64,000 nt of DNA from Opitutus sp. Lineage in GTDB: Bacteria > Verrucomicrobiota > Verrucomicrobiia > Opitutales > Opitutaceae. The notes under the pieces are model-generated. The model did not search any database and was not told the origin of the DNA. It worked only from the letters and a program-made list of their open reading frames with translations. The position numbers were made by a program, and so were the translations under genes. Shown here in pieces: positions 30,201-38,176 of the stretch. Every line of letters begins with the position of its first letter. Position 1 is the first letter of the stretch. The DNA is taken from assembly GCA_024707325.1 (NCBI GenBank), contig JANPZY010000001.1, positions 1,488,001 to 1,552,000 on the forward strand, in the 5' to 3' direction.

Positions 30201-30909
30201 CGTTCTCGGCGCGGACGCGATCGCGGCGGCCCAGCGCTTTCAGGCGACTAATTTCTCCTCGGGCGTTTTTTTGAGCCAACCCAACGGCACTTGGCGTTTC
30301 GAGCCATTGCCGCGTGTCGCACAGATCGCGCCCGCGCAGGGCATCGTGTGTGCGGACTTCGATGGCGACGGGAACGAAGATATCCTGCTGGCTCAAAACT
30401 CTTACGCGCCGATTTCACAAATCGGCCGCTTCTCCGGCGGCATCGGACAATTGCTCGTTGGCGACGGTCGCGGCGGATTCACCGCCGTGTCCGTGCGCGA
30501 GAGTGGTGTAGTGATCCCCGGCGACGCGAAAGCCGCGTGCGTGCTGGACTTCGATGCGGACGGATGGCCCGATTTGTTTGTGACGCGAAACAACAGCACG
30601 ACACTCGCCTGGCGAAACACGGGCAGCGAATCGCGCCGCTCGTTTGCGGTGGGGTTTGATGCGGGCGCGGTGATCGCTCCGATCGTGGGGGCGAAAGTCA
30701 CCGTGGAATTTGCCGATGGCCGCGCCCACTCACGCTGGGTCACGGCTGGATCCAGCTACTACAGCCAGGACTCCGCGTCATGCTTCTTTGGATACGACGA
30801 AGCCGCTCCGCCGCGCCGCGTGCGTGTGCGCTGGGGCTCCGGCCAAACGACCGAGCATCCGGTGGCGGCGATCTCGCCGCAGCTCTGGCTCACGCCGCCT
30901 GCACAATGA
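27259..30909 (+). CDS. giant exported FG-GAP/ASPIC-UnbV protein with two modules
   Basis: From ATG 27259 (MFPGRLPWRAP) the product is 1216 aa; a basic N-terminus leads into a signal sequence (LTLALVAAAPAFA). Residues about 85-520 carry FG-GAP/VCBS calcium-loop repeats (DYDNDGRPDVF, DVNNDGWLDLY, DYDQDGWPDLY, DLDNDGLVDVH). An ASPIC/UnbV domain follows at about 525-615 (SNKFGVGSRVTIE, VEWPSGRRQVF). A second propeller (DVDRDGRLDLF, DFNGDGRPDFV, DFDGDGNEDIL) and a second, more divergent ASPIC end the protein. It is probably a calcium-binding surface or secreted adhesion-type protein. Its stop overlaps the next gene's start (ATGA). Confidence 0.88.
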   Translation: MFPGRLPWRAPHSARKGRRAGWRCLTLALVAAAPAFAADIDSRPLEPRTAVAGPTLFKELRPEETGILADNPFADPKMWGERYQEFALGTFGTGVAIGDYDNDGRPDVFVVSKTGQSRLFRNLGGWKFQDVTDAAGLSSKGARRGNVPRALDSVEAWKQGAAFADVNNDGWLDLYICRFNAPNLLYINQGDGRFVESAASYGLDLVDASGMAAFCDYDRDGLLDVYITTNMLDGTREPGGRRGRLYRNNGDNTFREVTAAAGVAGEGLTHAGIWWDYDQDGWPDLYIANDFAGPDVLFRNNRDGTFTNVLDAVIPQTPYSSMGADFGDVNNDGLHDFLVADMAATTHEKDQRTMVHSRELSRPESELPDVAPQYLRNVLLVNTGTAHMQEAGWLSGLAATDWTWSVRFEDLDNDGLVDVHVTNGMNREYHNGDLRERIFAMETPAERVRAMKASPVLNEQNLAYRNLGDLGFEDVSARWGLAHVGVSFGAAFGDLDGDGDLDLVYTNYEAPPTVLRNDAPAGHRVLIALRGTASNKFGVGSRVTIETDAGVQVRDLVLARGYLSTSEPVLHFGLGEIDRIRKMTVEWPSGRRQVFTDLAADRRYTITEPTSDSVGTASEFSRPSYSPLLTPLPEEAGFTVSTREKNNEEKMRQAFVPVTFHRRGPAAAVMNSRAQGWEILVGGTSAEPPRLLSVSSGRATAQPLPALAMPPGAPAGPLLVFDADGDNRNDVVVTATSAALASAASELRVRLFHGSSGGAFTPAADDVLGNLRLSVGALAAVDVDRDGRLDLFVGARNVPGRYPLSPRSALLLNRGGRFEDATETRAPLLRETGLVTAAVWTDVDDDGWPDLVVATEWGTIRCFRNREGGGFEDWTERAGFAAAGAGWWTSLAVADFNGDGRPDFVAGNVGLNTPYRATAERPSLIYYGRFGGSSGPQLVEAYYEGDRVYPRRSAKVLGSKIPFVLRRFPRSDAYARAVLEDVLGADAIAAAQRFQATNFSSGVFLSQPNGTWRFEPLPRVAQIAPAQGIVCADFDGDGNEDILLAQNSYAPISQIGRFSGGIGQLLVGDGRGGFTAVSVRESGVVIPGDAKAACVLDFDADGWPDLFVTRNNSTTLAWRNTGSESRRSFAVGFDAGAVIAPIVGAKVTVEFADGRAHSRWVTAGSSYYSQDSASCFFGYDEAAPPRRVRVRWGSGQTTEHPVAAISPQLWLTPPAQ

Positions 30910-33851
30910 AGAGAGAGGTTCGTTTCGGAATTCGCGGCGCCGGTTGGGCGTTGATGGCGAAACTGACGTTCGGCGTGGTCGCGTTGGCCGCTGCGCCGAA
31001 CGTCTCGATGGAGCCCTTGGCGAAACCCACCGCGAAGAGCGGCGCGACGATGTTTCGCGAGATGTCGCCGGAGGAAACCGGTATCGTCGCCGCCAATAAC
31101 TACGACGATCCGCGCATGTGGGATCAGCGTTACCAGGAACTCGTTTATGGCGCGATCGGCACGGGCGTCGCGATCGCCGACTACGACGGCGATGGCCGCC
31201 CCGACGTGTTTGTCGTGAGCAAGGTCGGCAAGAGCCGGCTTTTTCGAAATCTCGGCGGTTGGAAATTTGAAGACGTCACCGACAAGGCCGGTGTCGCTCC
31301 GAGCAGCGCGGGCTGGAGCGGGCGGGCACGCAGTTGGCTCGGGCTCGGCGAAAGCTCCGAGCCCGGAGAGTGGACGCAGGGCGCAACGTTCGCCGATGTG
31401 AACAACGATGGTCGTCCCGATCTCTACATCTGCCGCTTCGCCGCGCCGAATCTGCTCTACATCAACCAGGGTGACGGCACGTTTCGCGAAGAGGGCGCGG
31501 CGCGCGGACTCGACGTTGTGGACTCGAGCGGGATGGCGGCCTTCGCCGACTACGATCGCGATGGCTGGCTCGATGTTTTCGTGCAGACCAATCTGCTCGA
31601 CGCCTCGAAACAACCCAACGGCCGCGTCGACCGCCTGTTTCGCAATCGCGGCGACGGCACCTTCGTCGAGGTGACCGCCACCGCCGGCATTGCGGGCGAG
31701 AGCGCCGGACACTCGGCCACGTGGTGGGATTACGATGGCGACGGCTGGCCCGATCTCTATGTCGCCAACGATTTCGCGACGCCGGATCGGTTGTATCGAA
31801 ATAATGGAGACGGCACGTTCACCGACGTCATTCACCGTGTCGTGCCGCACATGCCGTATTACGCGATGGGCGCGGATCTCGGCGACGTGAACAACGATGG
31901 CCTCATCGATTTCTTCGTCGCCGACATGCCCGCGACGACCCGCGAGAAGGATCAACGCGGCATGGCGGTGTCGCGCGCCCGCGCGCAGTTGCCGCCGAGC
32001 GATCCGGCCGAGGCCCCGCAATACATGCGCAACATGCTTTACGTGAACACCGGCCTCGGGCGTTTGCAGGAGGCGTCGTATCTGGCCGGCGTATCCGCGT
32101 CGGACTGGACGTGGTCGGCGCGTTTCGAGGACCTCGATAACGACGGCCGCCTCGATCTCCATCTGACGAACGGCATGATCCGCGAGTATCACAACGTGGA
32201 TCTGCTGGACCGCCTCATGGGCACGGAAAGTCCGACGGAATCCCGTCGCCTCGTGCGCAACAGTCCCGTGCTCGCCGAGGCCAATCTCGCGTTTCGCAAT
32301 CGCGGCGAGCTCGACTTCGAAAACGTTTCCGCGGCGTGGGGGCTCGACCAGGTCGGCGTGAGTTTCGGCACGACGCTCGCCGACCTCGATGGCGACGGCG
32401 ATCTCGATCTCGTCGTCAGCAATCTCGATCGCGATCCTGCCGTGTTCCGCAACGACAGCACCTCTGGCTATCGCGCGATCGTGAAACTCCGTGGCACGCG
32501 CTCCAATCGCGATGGCATCGGCGCGAAAATCAAAATCGAGACCGCGAGCGGTCTGCAGGTGCGCGAACTTTCGCTCGCCCGCGGTTATCTTTCCTCGAGC
32601 GAGCCGGTCGCGCATTTCGGTTTGGGCAGCGACGATCGCATCCGCCGACTCACGATCGAATGGCCGAGCGGTGTTCGTCAGACGCTCGAGGATTTGCCCG
32701 CGAATCATCGTTTCGTGATCACGGAGCCGTCCGATGCTCCCACGCCCGCGACACCGCGCGCGGCGACACGCTTTGAGCAAACGGCTTCACGTTCCGGTTC
32801 GCCGCTCGCGGTGGAGCCCGTGCGCGCGAGCGCGGACTTTGATCGCAGCGGAGCGCAGAGTGTCTTTATCGCGGGTGCGGTCGAAACGGATGCGTTTGCG
32901 CTCGATCCGCGGGCGGGTGCTTCGCGGCTCGTGCGCATGCAGGGCGAGAACGAGCACGACATCACCGATGCGATTGCTCCGGCACTGCGCACGCTCGGGC
33001 GCGTCAACGCTGCACTCTGGGTCGATCTCGATCGTGATGGCTGGCTCGACCTGATTGTCGCGGAGTCGTGGGGCGCCGTGCGCTATTTTCATAACCGCGA
33101 GGGTCGCGCGCTCGAAGACTGGACGGAGCGCGCCGGTTTCGCGGCGGCGGGCAATGGCATCTGGCTCTCACTCGCGGCCGGTGATTTCAACGGCGACGGA
33201 CGTCCCGATCTCGCGGTGGGCAATCTCGGACTCAACACGCGTTACCGCGCGAGCCGCGAGGAACCGGCACTCGTTTATCTCGGCCAGTTTGGTTCGAGCA
33301 CTCCGATCACGGTCGAGGCGCGTTGGGATGGTGGAAAAATCTATCCGTGGGAAACGCGGCCGGAACTCGCCGCGCGCGTGAAATCCGTGCTGCGGCGTTT
33401 CCCGAAGAACGACGCTTACTCACGCGCCACGCTCGCGGAAATTCTCGGCGCGAATCGCCTCGCCGCTGCGCGGCGCTTCGAAGCGGCGGAGCTGTCGAGC
33501 GGCGTGTTTCTGAGTCAGCCTGACGGCACGTGGAGCTTCCAGGCGTTTCCGCGTCTCGCGCAGCTTGCGCCGATCGTGCAGCTCGCGGTCGCTGATTTCG
33601 ATGGCGATGGCGCGTTGGATCTCGTCGCAGGACAAAACCTCTTCTCCACGCCAGCGCCGGTCGGACGTTTTGGCGGCGGGCTGGGACAACTGCTGCTCAA
33701 CGATGGCCGCGGTGGTTTTGTCGCGGAGCCGACGTCGCGCTCGGGACTGATCGTGCCGGGCGAAGTTGCGCAGATCGCCGTGAACAAAGGCGAAATCACC
33801 TTCGTGCAGCGCGACGGCCAGGTGATCACGTTCCGCAATCGCGGGAAGTAA
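30906..33851 (+). CDS. second giant FG-GAP/ASPIC-UnbV protein, coupled to the first
   Basis: ATG 30906 overlaps the upstream TGA by four bases (ATGA), implying translational coupling. The 981-aa product is a clear paralogue of its neighbour: matching segments include GTGVAIADYDGDGRPDVFVV and a first ASPIC domain near residues 515-605 (SNRDGIGAKIKIE, IEWPSGVRQTL). The second propeller is shorter (DLDRDGWLDLIV, DFNGDGRPDLAVGNLGLNT, DFDGDGALDLVAG) and the terminal ASPIC is absent. The N-terminus is only weakly signal-like. Tandem duplication followed by loss of the last domain is the simplest history. The pair may work as a heteromer, which is inference. Confidence 0.87.
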   Translation: MKREVRFGIRGAGWALMAKLTFGVVALAAAPNVSMEPLAKPTAKSGATMFREMSPEETGIVAANNYDDPRMWDQRYQELVYGAIGTGVAIADYDGDGRPDVFVVSKVGKSRLFRNLGGWKFEDVTDKAGVAPSSAGWSGRARSWLGLGESSEPGEWTQGATFADVNNDGRPDLYICRFAAPNLLYINQGDGTFREEGAARGLDVVDSSGMAAFADYDRDGWLDVFVQTNLLDASKQPNGRVDRLFRNRGDGTFVEVTATAGIAGESAGHSATWWDYDGDGWPDLYVANDFATPDRLYRNNGDGTFTDVIHRVVPHMPYYAMGADLGDVNNDGLIDFFVADMPATTREKDQRGMAVSRARAQLPPSDPAEAPQYMRNMLYVNTGLGRLQEASYLAGVSASDWTWSARFEDLDNDGRLDLHLTNGMIREYHNVDLLDRLMGTESPTESRRLVRNSPVLAEANLAFRNRGELDFENVSAAWGLDQVGVSFGTTLADLDGDGDLDLVVSNLDRDPAVFRNDSTSGYRAIVKLRGTRSNRDGIGAKIKIETASGLQVRELSLARGYLSSSEPVAHFGLGSDDRIRRLTIEWPSGVRQTLEDLPANHRFVITEPSDAPTPATPRAATRFEQTASRSGSPLAVEPVRASADFDRSGAQSVFIAGAVETDAFALDPRAGASRLVRMQGENEHDITDAIAPALRTLGRVNAALWVDLDRDGWLDLIVAESWGAVRYFHNREGRALEDWTERAGFAAAGNGIWLSLAAGDFNGDGRPDLAVGNLGLNTRYRASREEPALVYLGQFGSSTPITVEARWDGGKIYPWETRPELAARVKSVLRRFPKNDAYSRATLAEILGANRLAAARRFEAAELSSGVFLSQPDGTWSFQAFPRLAQLAPIVQLAVADFDGDGALDLVAGQNLFSTPAPVGRFGGGLGQLLLNDGRGGFVAEPTSRSGLIVPGEVAQIAVNKGEITFVQRDGQVITFRNRGK

Positions 33852-33854
33852 GCT

Positions 33855-33978
33855 CGAGTCGAGCCGCACTCGGGCTCGACTCAGGCCGCACCTTGGCTCG
33901 ACTCGGGACGCAACGGGGCCCGACTCGGTGCGCATCGTGTCCCGGTTCGGGACGGACTTTGGCGCGGGTCGGTCAGCG
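33855..33978 (+). repeat. 22-bp tandem repeat array 4
   Basis: Units start at 33855, 33877, 33899, 33921, 33943 and 33965 (five full, one partial), for example CGACTCAGGCC + GCACCTTGGCT. It starts three bases after the plus-strand stop and its last unit contains the stop codon of the convergent TPR gene, so it fills the gap completely. Confidence 0.88.
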
Positions 33979-35409
33979 TTTGATCGAAGCGGGGGCGCCG
34001 AATTTTTTGCGATAGAGGTCCTGCAGTTGCTGGAACGCGGAAGCGGAGGCGCGCGGTTGTTGCGCGATGCGGTTGAGCCACTGATCGGCTTCGGCGCGAT
34101 CGCCGAGAGAGATGGTTTGAAACGCCATCACGGTGAGCGCGTGCGGATCGGCGGGATCGAGCGCGAGCGCGTCACGCATTTGTTGGATGCCTTCGTCAAC
34201 GCGGCCCAGCGAGATGAGCAGGTTGCCGAGTTCGAGGTAGGTGGGCGGCTCGTGCGGACGAAGTTGGATGGAGTAAGTGTAGGCGGCGATGGCTTCTTCG
34301 TTGCGACCGGCTTCGCGGAGGCGTCGGGCGCGGAGGAGATGCAGTCCGGGCGAGGTGGGGCAGTTGCTCAGGCCGGCGGCGAGCGCGCGCGCGGCGCCTT
34401 GGTGGTCGCCCATCTTGGCGAGCGTTTCGCTGAGGTTGCTCCAGCCGTCGGAGAAATCGGGAGCGAGCGTGGTGCAGCGGGCGAAGCGATCGCGGGCGGC
34501 GTCGAGGCGTCCGGTTTGGAGGAAAAGCGAGCCGAGCTGGAAGTGCGCGGAGACGTCGTTGGGCGCGAGGGCGACGGCGCGCTCGAGCAAACGCAGCGCA
34601 GTCGCGGTGTCGCCGGTGCGGGCGATGGCGCCGGCGGAAATCGCGATGCGATAGGAGTCGTAACATTTCTCCATGAGCGCGTCGGCCCACGGATCCGGCG
34701 GATCACGGTAGGCGCCGGAGGCTTTCGCGGCGCCGCGGATCGCGGCCGCGCGCTGGAGTTCACCGGTGCGTTCGTAGAGCGAGACGATGAGATCGTAGCC
34801 GAGTTGGTAATTGGTCTGGCGCACGATCGCTTCGAGGCGCGGGCGAGCGGCGGAGTCGCGTCCGGCTTCGAGATCGAGGCGCGCGAGACCAAGTTGCGCG
34901 TAGGGATCGTCGGGCGATTGCTTGAGCGCGCCTTCGTAGGCGGACTTGGCGGTGGCAAGATCGTTGGCCTTCAGCGCGGCATCGCCGAGTCGCAGGCGCG
35001 CGGGCAGGTAATCGGGCGCGAGGGCGACGGTGCGCTGCCAGAGTGAGATCGCGGCTTCGACTTCGCCGTAGCCGGCGAGGATCGTGGCGTGCAAGTGCGG
35101 CCAGCGAGCTTCGCGCGGCTGCAGCTCGGCGAGCGCGGTGTAGCAGCTCATCGCCTCCTCGAGGTATCCATTGGCATGATACAGAAGCGCGAGGTCGGCG
35201 AGGCCGGCCGGGGCGTCGGTAAGCGAGTGCGCCTTCTTTTCGGCGGCGTCGAGTTCTTCGCGCAGCGCGGGATGAACGCCCTCAACCGGCGGGGCAGGCG
35301 GGAGCGCAGCGATGGCGATGGACTGGCGGTGGGCGGCGGATTGCCACCACCAAAACGCGCCGCCGGCAGCGAGGACGAGGACGGCGACGATCAGAAGCTT
35401 GGGACGCAT
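33973..35409 (-). CDS. TPR-repeat protein with N-terminal membrane anchor
   Basis: The 478-residue product begins with a single hydrophobic anchor (LLIVAVLVLAAGGAFWWW). The rest is a chain of tetratricopeptide repeats, for example AISLWQRTVALAPDYLPARLRLG, AIAAYTYSIQLRPHEPPTYLELG and GIQQMRDALALDPADPHAL. It is probably a periplasm-facing scaffold. It lies 10 bp after the FG-GAP lipoprotein gene in the same operon, and TPR proteins are recurring neighbours of FG-GAP/ASPIC proteins in this window, suggesting assembly or anchoring of these surface proteins; this is inference. Confidence 0.8.
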   Translation of the reverse strand: MRPKLLIVAVLVLAAGGAFWWWQSAAHRQSIAIAALPPAPPVEGVHPALREELDAAEKKAHSLTDAPAGLADLALLYHANGYLEEAMSCYTALAELQPREARWPHLHATILAGYGEVEAAISLWQRTVALAPDYLPARLRLGDAALKANDLATAKSAYEGALKQSPDDPYAQLGLARLDLEAGRDSAARPRLEAIVRQTNYQLGYDLIVSLYERTGELQRAAAIRGAAKASGAYRDPPDPWADALMEKCYDSYRIAISAGAIARTGDTATALRLLERAVALAPNDVSAHFQLGSLFLQTGRLDAARDRFARCTTLAPDFSDGWSNLSETLAKMGDHQGAARALAAGLSNCPTSPGLHLLRARRLREAGRNEEAIAAYTYSIQLRPHEPPTYLELGNLLISLGRVDEGIQQMRDALALDPADPHALTVMAFQTISLGDRAEADQWLNRIAQQPRASASAFQQLQDLYRKKFGAPASIKR

Positions 35410-35419
35410 GAGCGAAAGA

Positions 35420-36733
35420 TCAGGGGTTGGTGCGGCGCCAGAGAGTGAGGCGGCTCAGCTCGACGTAGGGCGGATAAATATAGAAGCCGCCCGTCACGAG
35501 AACGGGCTGACCGTTGCCATCGAAATCGCCGGCGGCGAGCGTGATGAGATCGCGCGGCGAGCGGGCGAGCGCGCGGGCCTCGAAATTCATCTGGCCGTCG
35601 TTCTTGAACCACATGAGCGAAACGACGTTTCGGTTCTTGTTGCCCCAGTCGGCGTAGGCGGAGGACGCGACGACGTCGAGCGCGCCGTCGCCATCGAGAT
35701 CGACCGCGACCGGACTGTAAGCGCCGGGGAGCGCGCCAATGCGGTGGTAGCGGAAATTGCCGCTGCCTTTGTTTTCGAGCCACTGCACGCCGTGCCACGG
35801 ACGCGGGCCCGGCGTGGCGGCGGGGCCGAAGCCGTCGCCGTTGGTGTAGAGAATGTCGAGGCGGCCGTCGCGGTTGAGATCGTGAAGCGCGATGCCGCTG
35901 GAGCCGTAGTCTTCGTTGGTCGAACCGTAGATGCGCTTCGAGGTGAAGTTGCCGCGGCCGTCATTGAGGAAGATGTAGATCTCCTCCCACTGCTGCGAGA
36001 TGAGCGCGACGAGATCGGGCGTGCCGTTGCCATCGAGATCACCGACGCACGTGTTGATCGAACCGGAGAGCTCGAGCAGCACATGGCGGCGGAATTCCCA
36101 CGGGCCGGTGCGCTCGAGCCAGGTGACTTCGCCCTGATCGTAACCGAACTGCGCGAGCGCGAGATCCATTTTGCCATCGCCGTTGAGATCGGCGGCGCGC
36201 ACGTCGACGACGCGCGAGGTGTTATCGAGCACGAGGTGCGGCGTGAAGTTTTGGCGTCCGTCGTTTTCGAGGATGAAAACCGCGCCGATGCGGTCGTTGT
36301 TGGGAAACACCTCGGACATGCTGGCAACGAGCACGTCGAGGTGGCCGTCGCCGTTCATGTCGGCGGCTTCGACGTGCACGGGAGCGCGCATGCCGGACGC
36401 GAGCACGTGTTCCTCGAACGCGCCGTTCGCGAGCTGGCGGAACCAGATGATTTTGCTCTCGCGCGATTCGCACGCGAGGACGTCGAGCCGGCCGTCCTGG
36501 TCGAGATCGACGGGAAACACGTGCGCAATCCACGGCGGCTGGGTGGAGGAGGGGGCGTTGCCGATCGGAGACGGTGTGAGGTAATCGAGGTCGAGTTTCG
36601 GCGGGGCGGAGAGCCGAACCGAACTCGGTCGTGAACCGTCGGTTGAAGTGCTGGAGGGGCTGCGCCGGCAGGCGCTCACCCCGGCTACGATCAGAATCGC
36701 AAGGCCGAGCCGGAGGGGGGCGGGCAAAATCAT
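35420..36733 (-). CDS. FG-GAP/VCBS repeat lipoprotein
   Basis: I choose the ATG at 36733 (MILPAPLRLGLAILIV, 437 aa) because it yields a clean lipoprotein signal with lipobox VSAC (Cys20). The mature protein is one beta-propeller of FG-GAP repeats: DLDQDGRLDVLA, DMNGDGHLDVLV, DLNGDGKMDLAL, DLDGNGTPDLVA, DLNRDGRLDILY, DLDGDGALDVVA, DFDGNGQPVLVT. There is no ASPIC domain. It probably sits on the membrane surface and binds calcium through the DxDxDG loops. It is the first gene of a two-gene operon with the TPR protein. Confidence 0.85.
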   Translation of the reverse strand: MILPAPLRLGLAILIVAGVSACRRSPSSTSTDGSRPSSVRLSAPPKLDLDYLTPSPIGNAPSSTQPPWIAHVFPVDLDQDGRLDVLACESRESKIIWFRQLANGAFEEHVLASGMRAPVHVEAADMNGDGHLDVLVASMSEVFPNNDRIGAVFILENDGRQNFTPHLVLDNTSRVVDVRAADLNGDGKMDLALAQFGYDQGEVTWLERTGPWEFRRHVLLELSGSINTCVGDLDGNGTPDLVALISQQWEEIYIFLNDGRGNFTSKRIYGSTNEDYGSSGIALHDLNRDGRLDILYTNGDGFGPAATPGPRPWHGVQWLENKGSGNFRYHRIGALPGAYSPVAVDLDGDGALDVVASSAYADWGNKNRNVVSLMWFKNDGQMNFEARALARSPRDLITLAAGDFDGNGQPVLVTGGFYIYPPYVELSRLTLWRRTNP

Positions 36734-36750
36734 CGCGTCAGGTTGGCACG

Positions 36751-36906
36751 ATGGCGGAGAAGTTGCATTCCCAAAACATGCGATTGGCGCGCAAGAAACG
36801 CCGGCTGCGCGATGCAAGCACACTGCTTATGCGCAGCGGTCGCGCTTTGAGCATGGAACAGGCGATGCAGAAAGAACTTCCGCGGCGGTTAACCAACTTT
36901 TCCTAA
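36751..36906 (+). CDS. possible 51-aa basic small protein upstream of nuoB
   Basis: An ATG at 36751 opens a 51-codon frame (MAEKLHSQNMRLARKKRRLR...) ending 71 bp before nuoB. It is very basic, with RLARKKRRLRDA, and predicted helical. There is no recognised family and no clear Shine-Dalgarno, so it may be chance. The rest of the 244-bp gap should contain the nuo promoter, but I cannot point to its boxes. Confidence 0.3.
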   Translation: MAEKLHSQNMRLARKKRRLRDASTLLMRSGRALSMEQAMQKELPRRLTNFS

Positions 36907-36977
36907 AACCGTCTTGCACGCCCCCTCGGGCGGCACAACCCTTTGAGGGATTTTCCCTTTAGCCTAACCCGATCGCC

Positions 36978-37493
36978 ATGGTCTCCTCGAATACCGAACT
37001 CGCTTACGATCGAAAGATCGAGGGAGAGGTCATCGTTTCCCGCGCGGACGCGGTCATCAACTGGATCCGCACCAATTCCGTGTGGCCGATGCCCATGGGC
37101 TTGGCGTGCTGTGCCATCGAGCTGATGGCGGTGGGCAACGGCCGCTTCGACATCGCGCGTTTCGGCGCCGAAGTGATGCGTTTCTCGCCGCGCCAGTCCG
37201 ATTGCATGATCGTGGCCGGCACCGTGACTTACAAAATGGCTCCGCAGGTGCGCCGCATCTACGACCAGATGATGGCGCCGAAGTGGGTGATCGCGATGGG
37301 CGCGTGCGCCAGCTCCGGCGGCATGTATCGCAGCTATGCGACGCTGCAAGGCGTGGACCGCATCGTGCCGGTTGACGTGTATGTCAGCGGTTGCCCGCCG
37401 CGTCCGGAAGCGCTGCTCGATGCGCTGATCAAATTGCAGGAGAAGATCAAACGTGAGCCCGCTTCGAAGCGGCTGTTCAAGGCCTCGGCCTGA
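36978..37493 (+). CDS. nuoB: NADH-quinone oxidoreductase subunit B
   Basis: The 171-residue protein holds the ligands of the N2 iron-sulfur cluster: the vicinal cysteines in LACCAIEL, Cys in MGACASSGG and Cys in [10 protein letters not shown]. NuoB forms part of the quinone-binding site at the base of the peripheral arm of complex I. It is the first gene of the nuo run here. The usual nuoA is not upstream, where FG-GAP and TPR genes lie on the opposite strand. Confidence 0.97.
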   Translation: MVSSNTELAYDRKIEGEVIVSRADAVINWIRTNSVWPMPMGLACCAIELMAVGNGRFDIARFGAEVMRFSPRQSDCMIVAGTVTYKMAPQVRRIYDQMMAPKWVIAMGACASSGGMYRSYATLQGVDRIVPVDVYVSGCPPRPEALLDALIKLQEKIKREPASKRLFKASA

Positions 37494-37525
37494 TCCTGCC
37501 ACGTCAACCGATCCTGCTCACTGCA

Positions 37526-38152
37526 ATGTCCGCCTCCGCCGACGCCATCTCCGCTATTAAAGCCAGCTTTCCGCTCGTCACCGATCGTGCGAGCGCCGAT
37601 TGCCCGGCCGTAAACGTGCCGCTCACCGAGCTCAAAGCCGTGCTGCGCACCCTGCGCGACGCGCACAGCTTCGATTTCCTGTGCGACGTCACCGCGATCG
37701 ACTGGGCCGAGGGCGCTTCGCCGCGCTTCACGGTCGTCTATCATCTGTATTCGACGACGAACCGCGACTACGTGCGCGTGGCGGCGTTTTGTGACGGACC
37801 GGACGATGCGCCTGTCGCGCCGAGCGTCGTGGATATCTGGGCCGGCGCCAACTGGCACGAGCGCGAGTGCTACGACATGTTCGGCATCAAGTTCGAGGGC
37901 CATCCCGACCTGCGCCGCATCCTCATGTGGGACGGTTATCCTGGTTGGCCGCTGCGTAAGGAATTCCCGCTCGCGGGCGTGGAGACGGAGCTGCCCGCGC
38001 TTGATATCGCCGAGGAAACGCAGGCGAAGGTTCTTCCTGCGCCGATGGCCGGCGGACCGTTCGTCGCCTCTTCGGGCGAAATCAATTTGGCCGAAGCCGA
38101 GCCGCGCGCGAAGGACGAGAGCTGGAACGAACGCCGCAAGAAACCCGAATAA
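37526..38152 (+). CDS. nuoC: NADH-quinone oxidoreductase subunit C
   Basis: The 208-residue product has the 30-kDa-subunit signature HERECYDMFGIKFEGHPDLRRIL and the following GYPGWPLRKEFPL. An extra C-terminal tail of about 50 residues (EEKTQAK-like EETQAKVLPAPMAGG to RRKKPE) goes beyond the core fold. NuoC supports the peripheral arm with NuoD, which is encoded separately 24 bp downstream rather than fused. The start ATG 37526 lies 32 bp after nuoB. Confidence 0.95.
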   Translation: MSASADAISAIKASFPLVTDRASADCPAVNVPLTELKAVLRTLRDAHSFDFLCDVTAIDWAEGASPRFTVVYHLYSTTNRDYVRVAAFCDGPDDAPVAPSVVDIWAGANWHERECYDMFGIKFEGHPDLRRILMWDGYPGWPLRKEFPLAGVETELPALDIAEETQAKVLPAPMAGGPFVASSGEINLAEAEPRAKDESWNERRKKPE

Positions 38153-38176
38153 GCCGCGCGCCCTTTAGACCAGACC

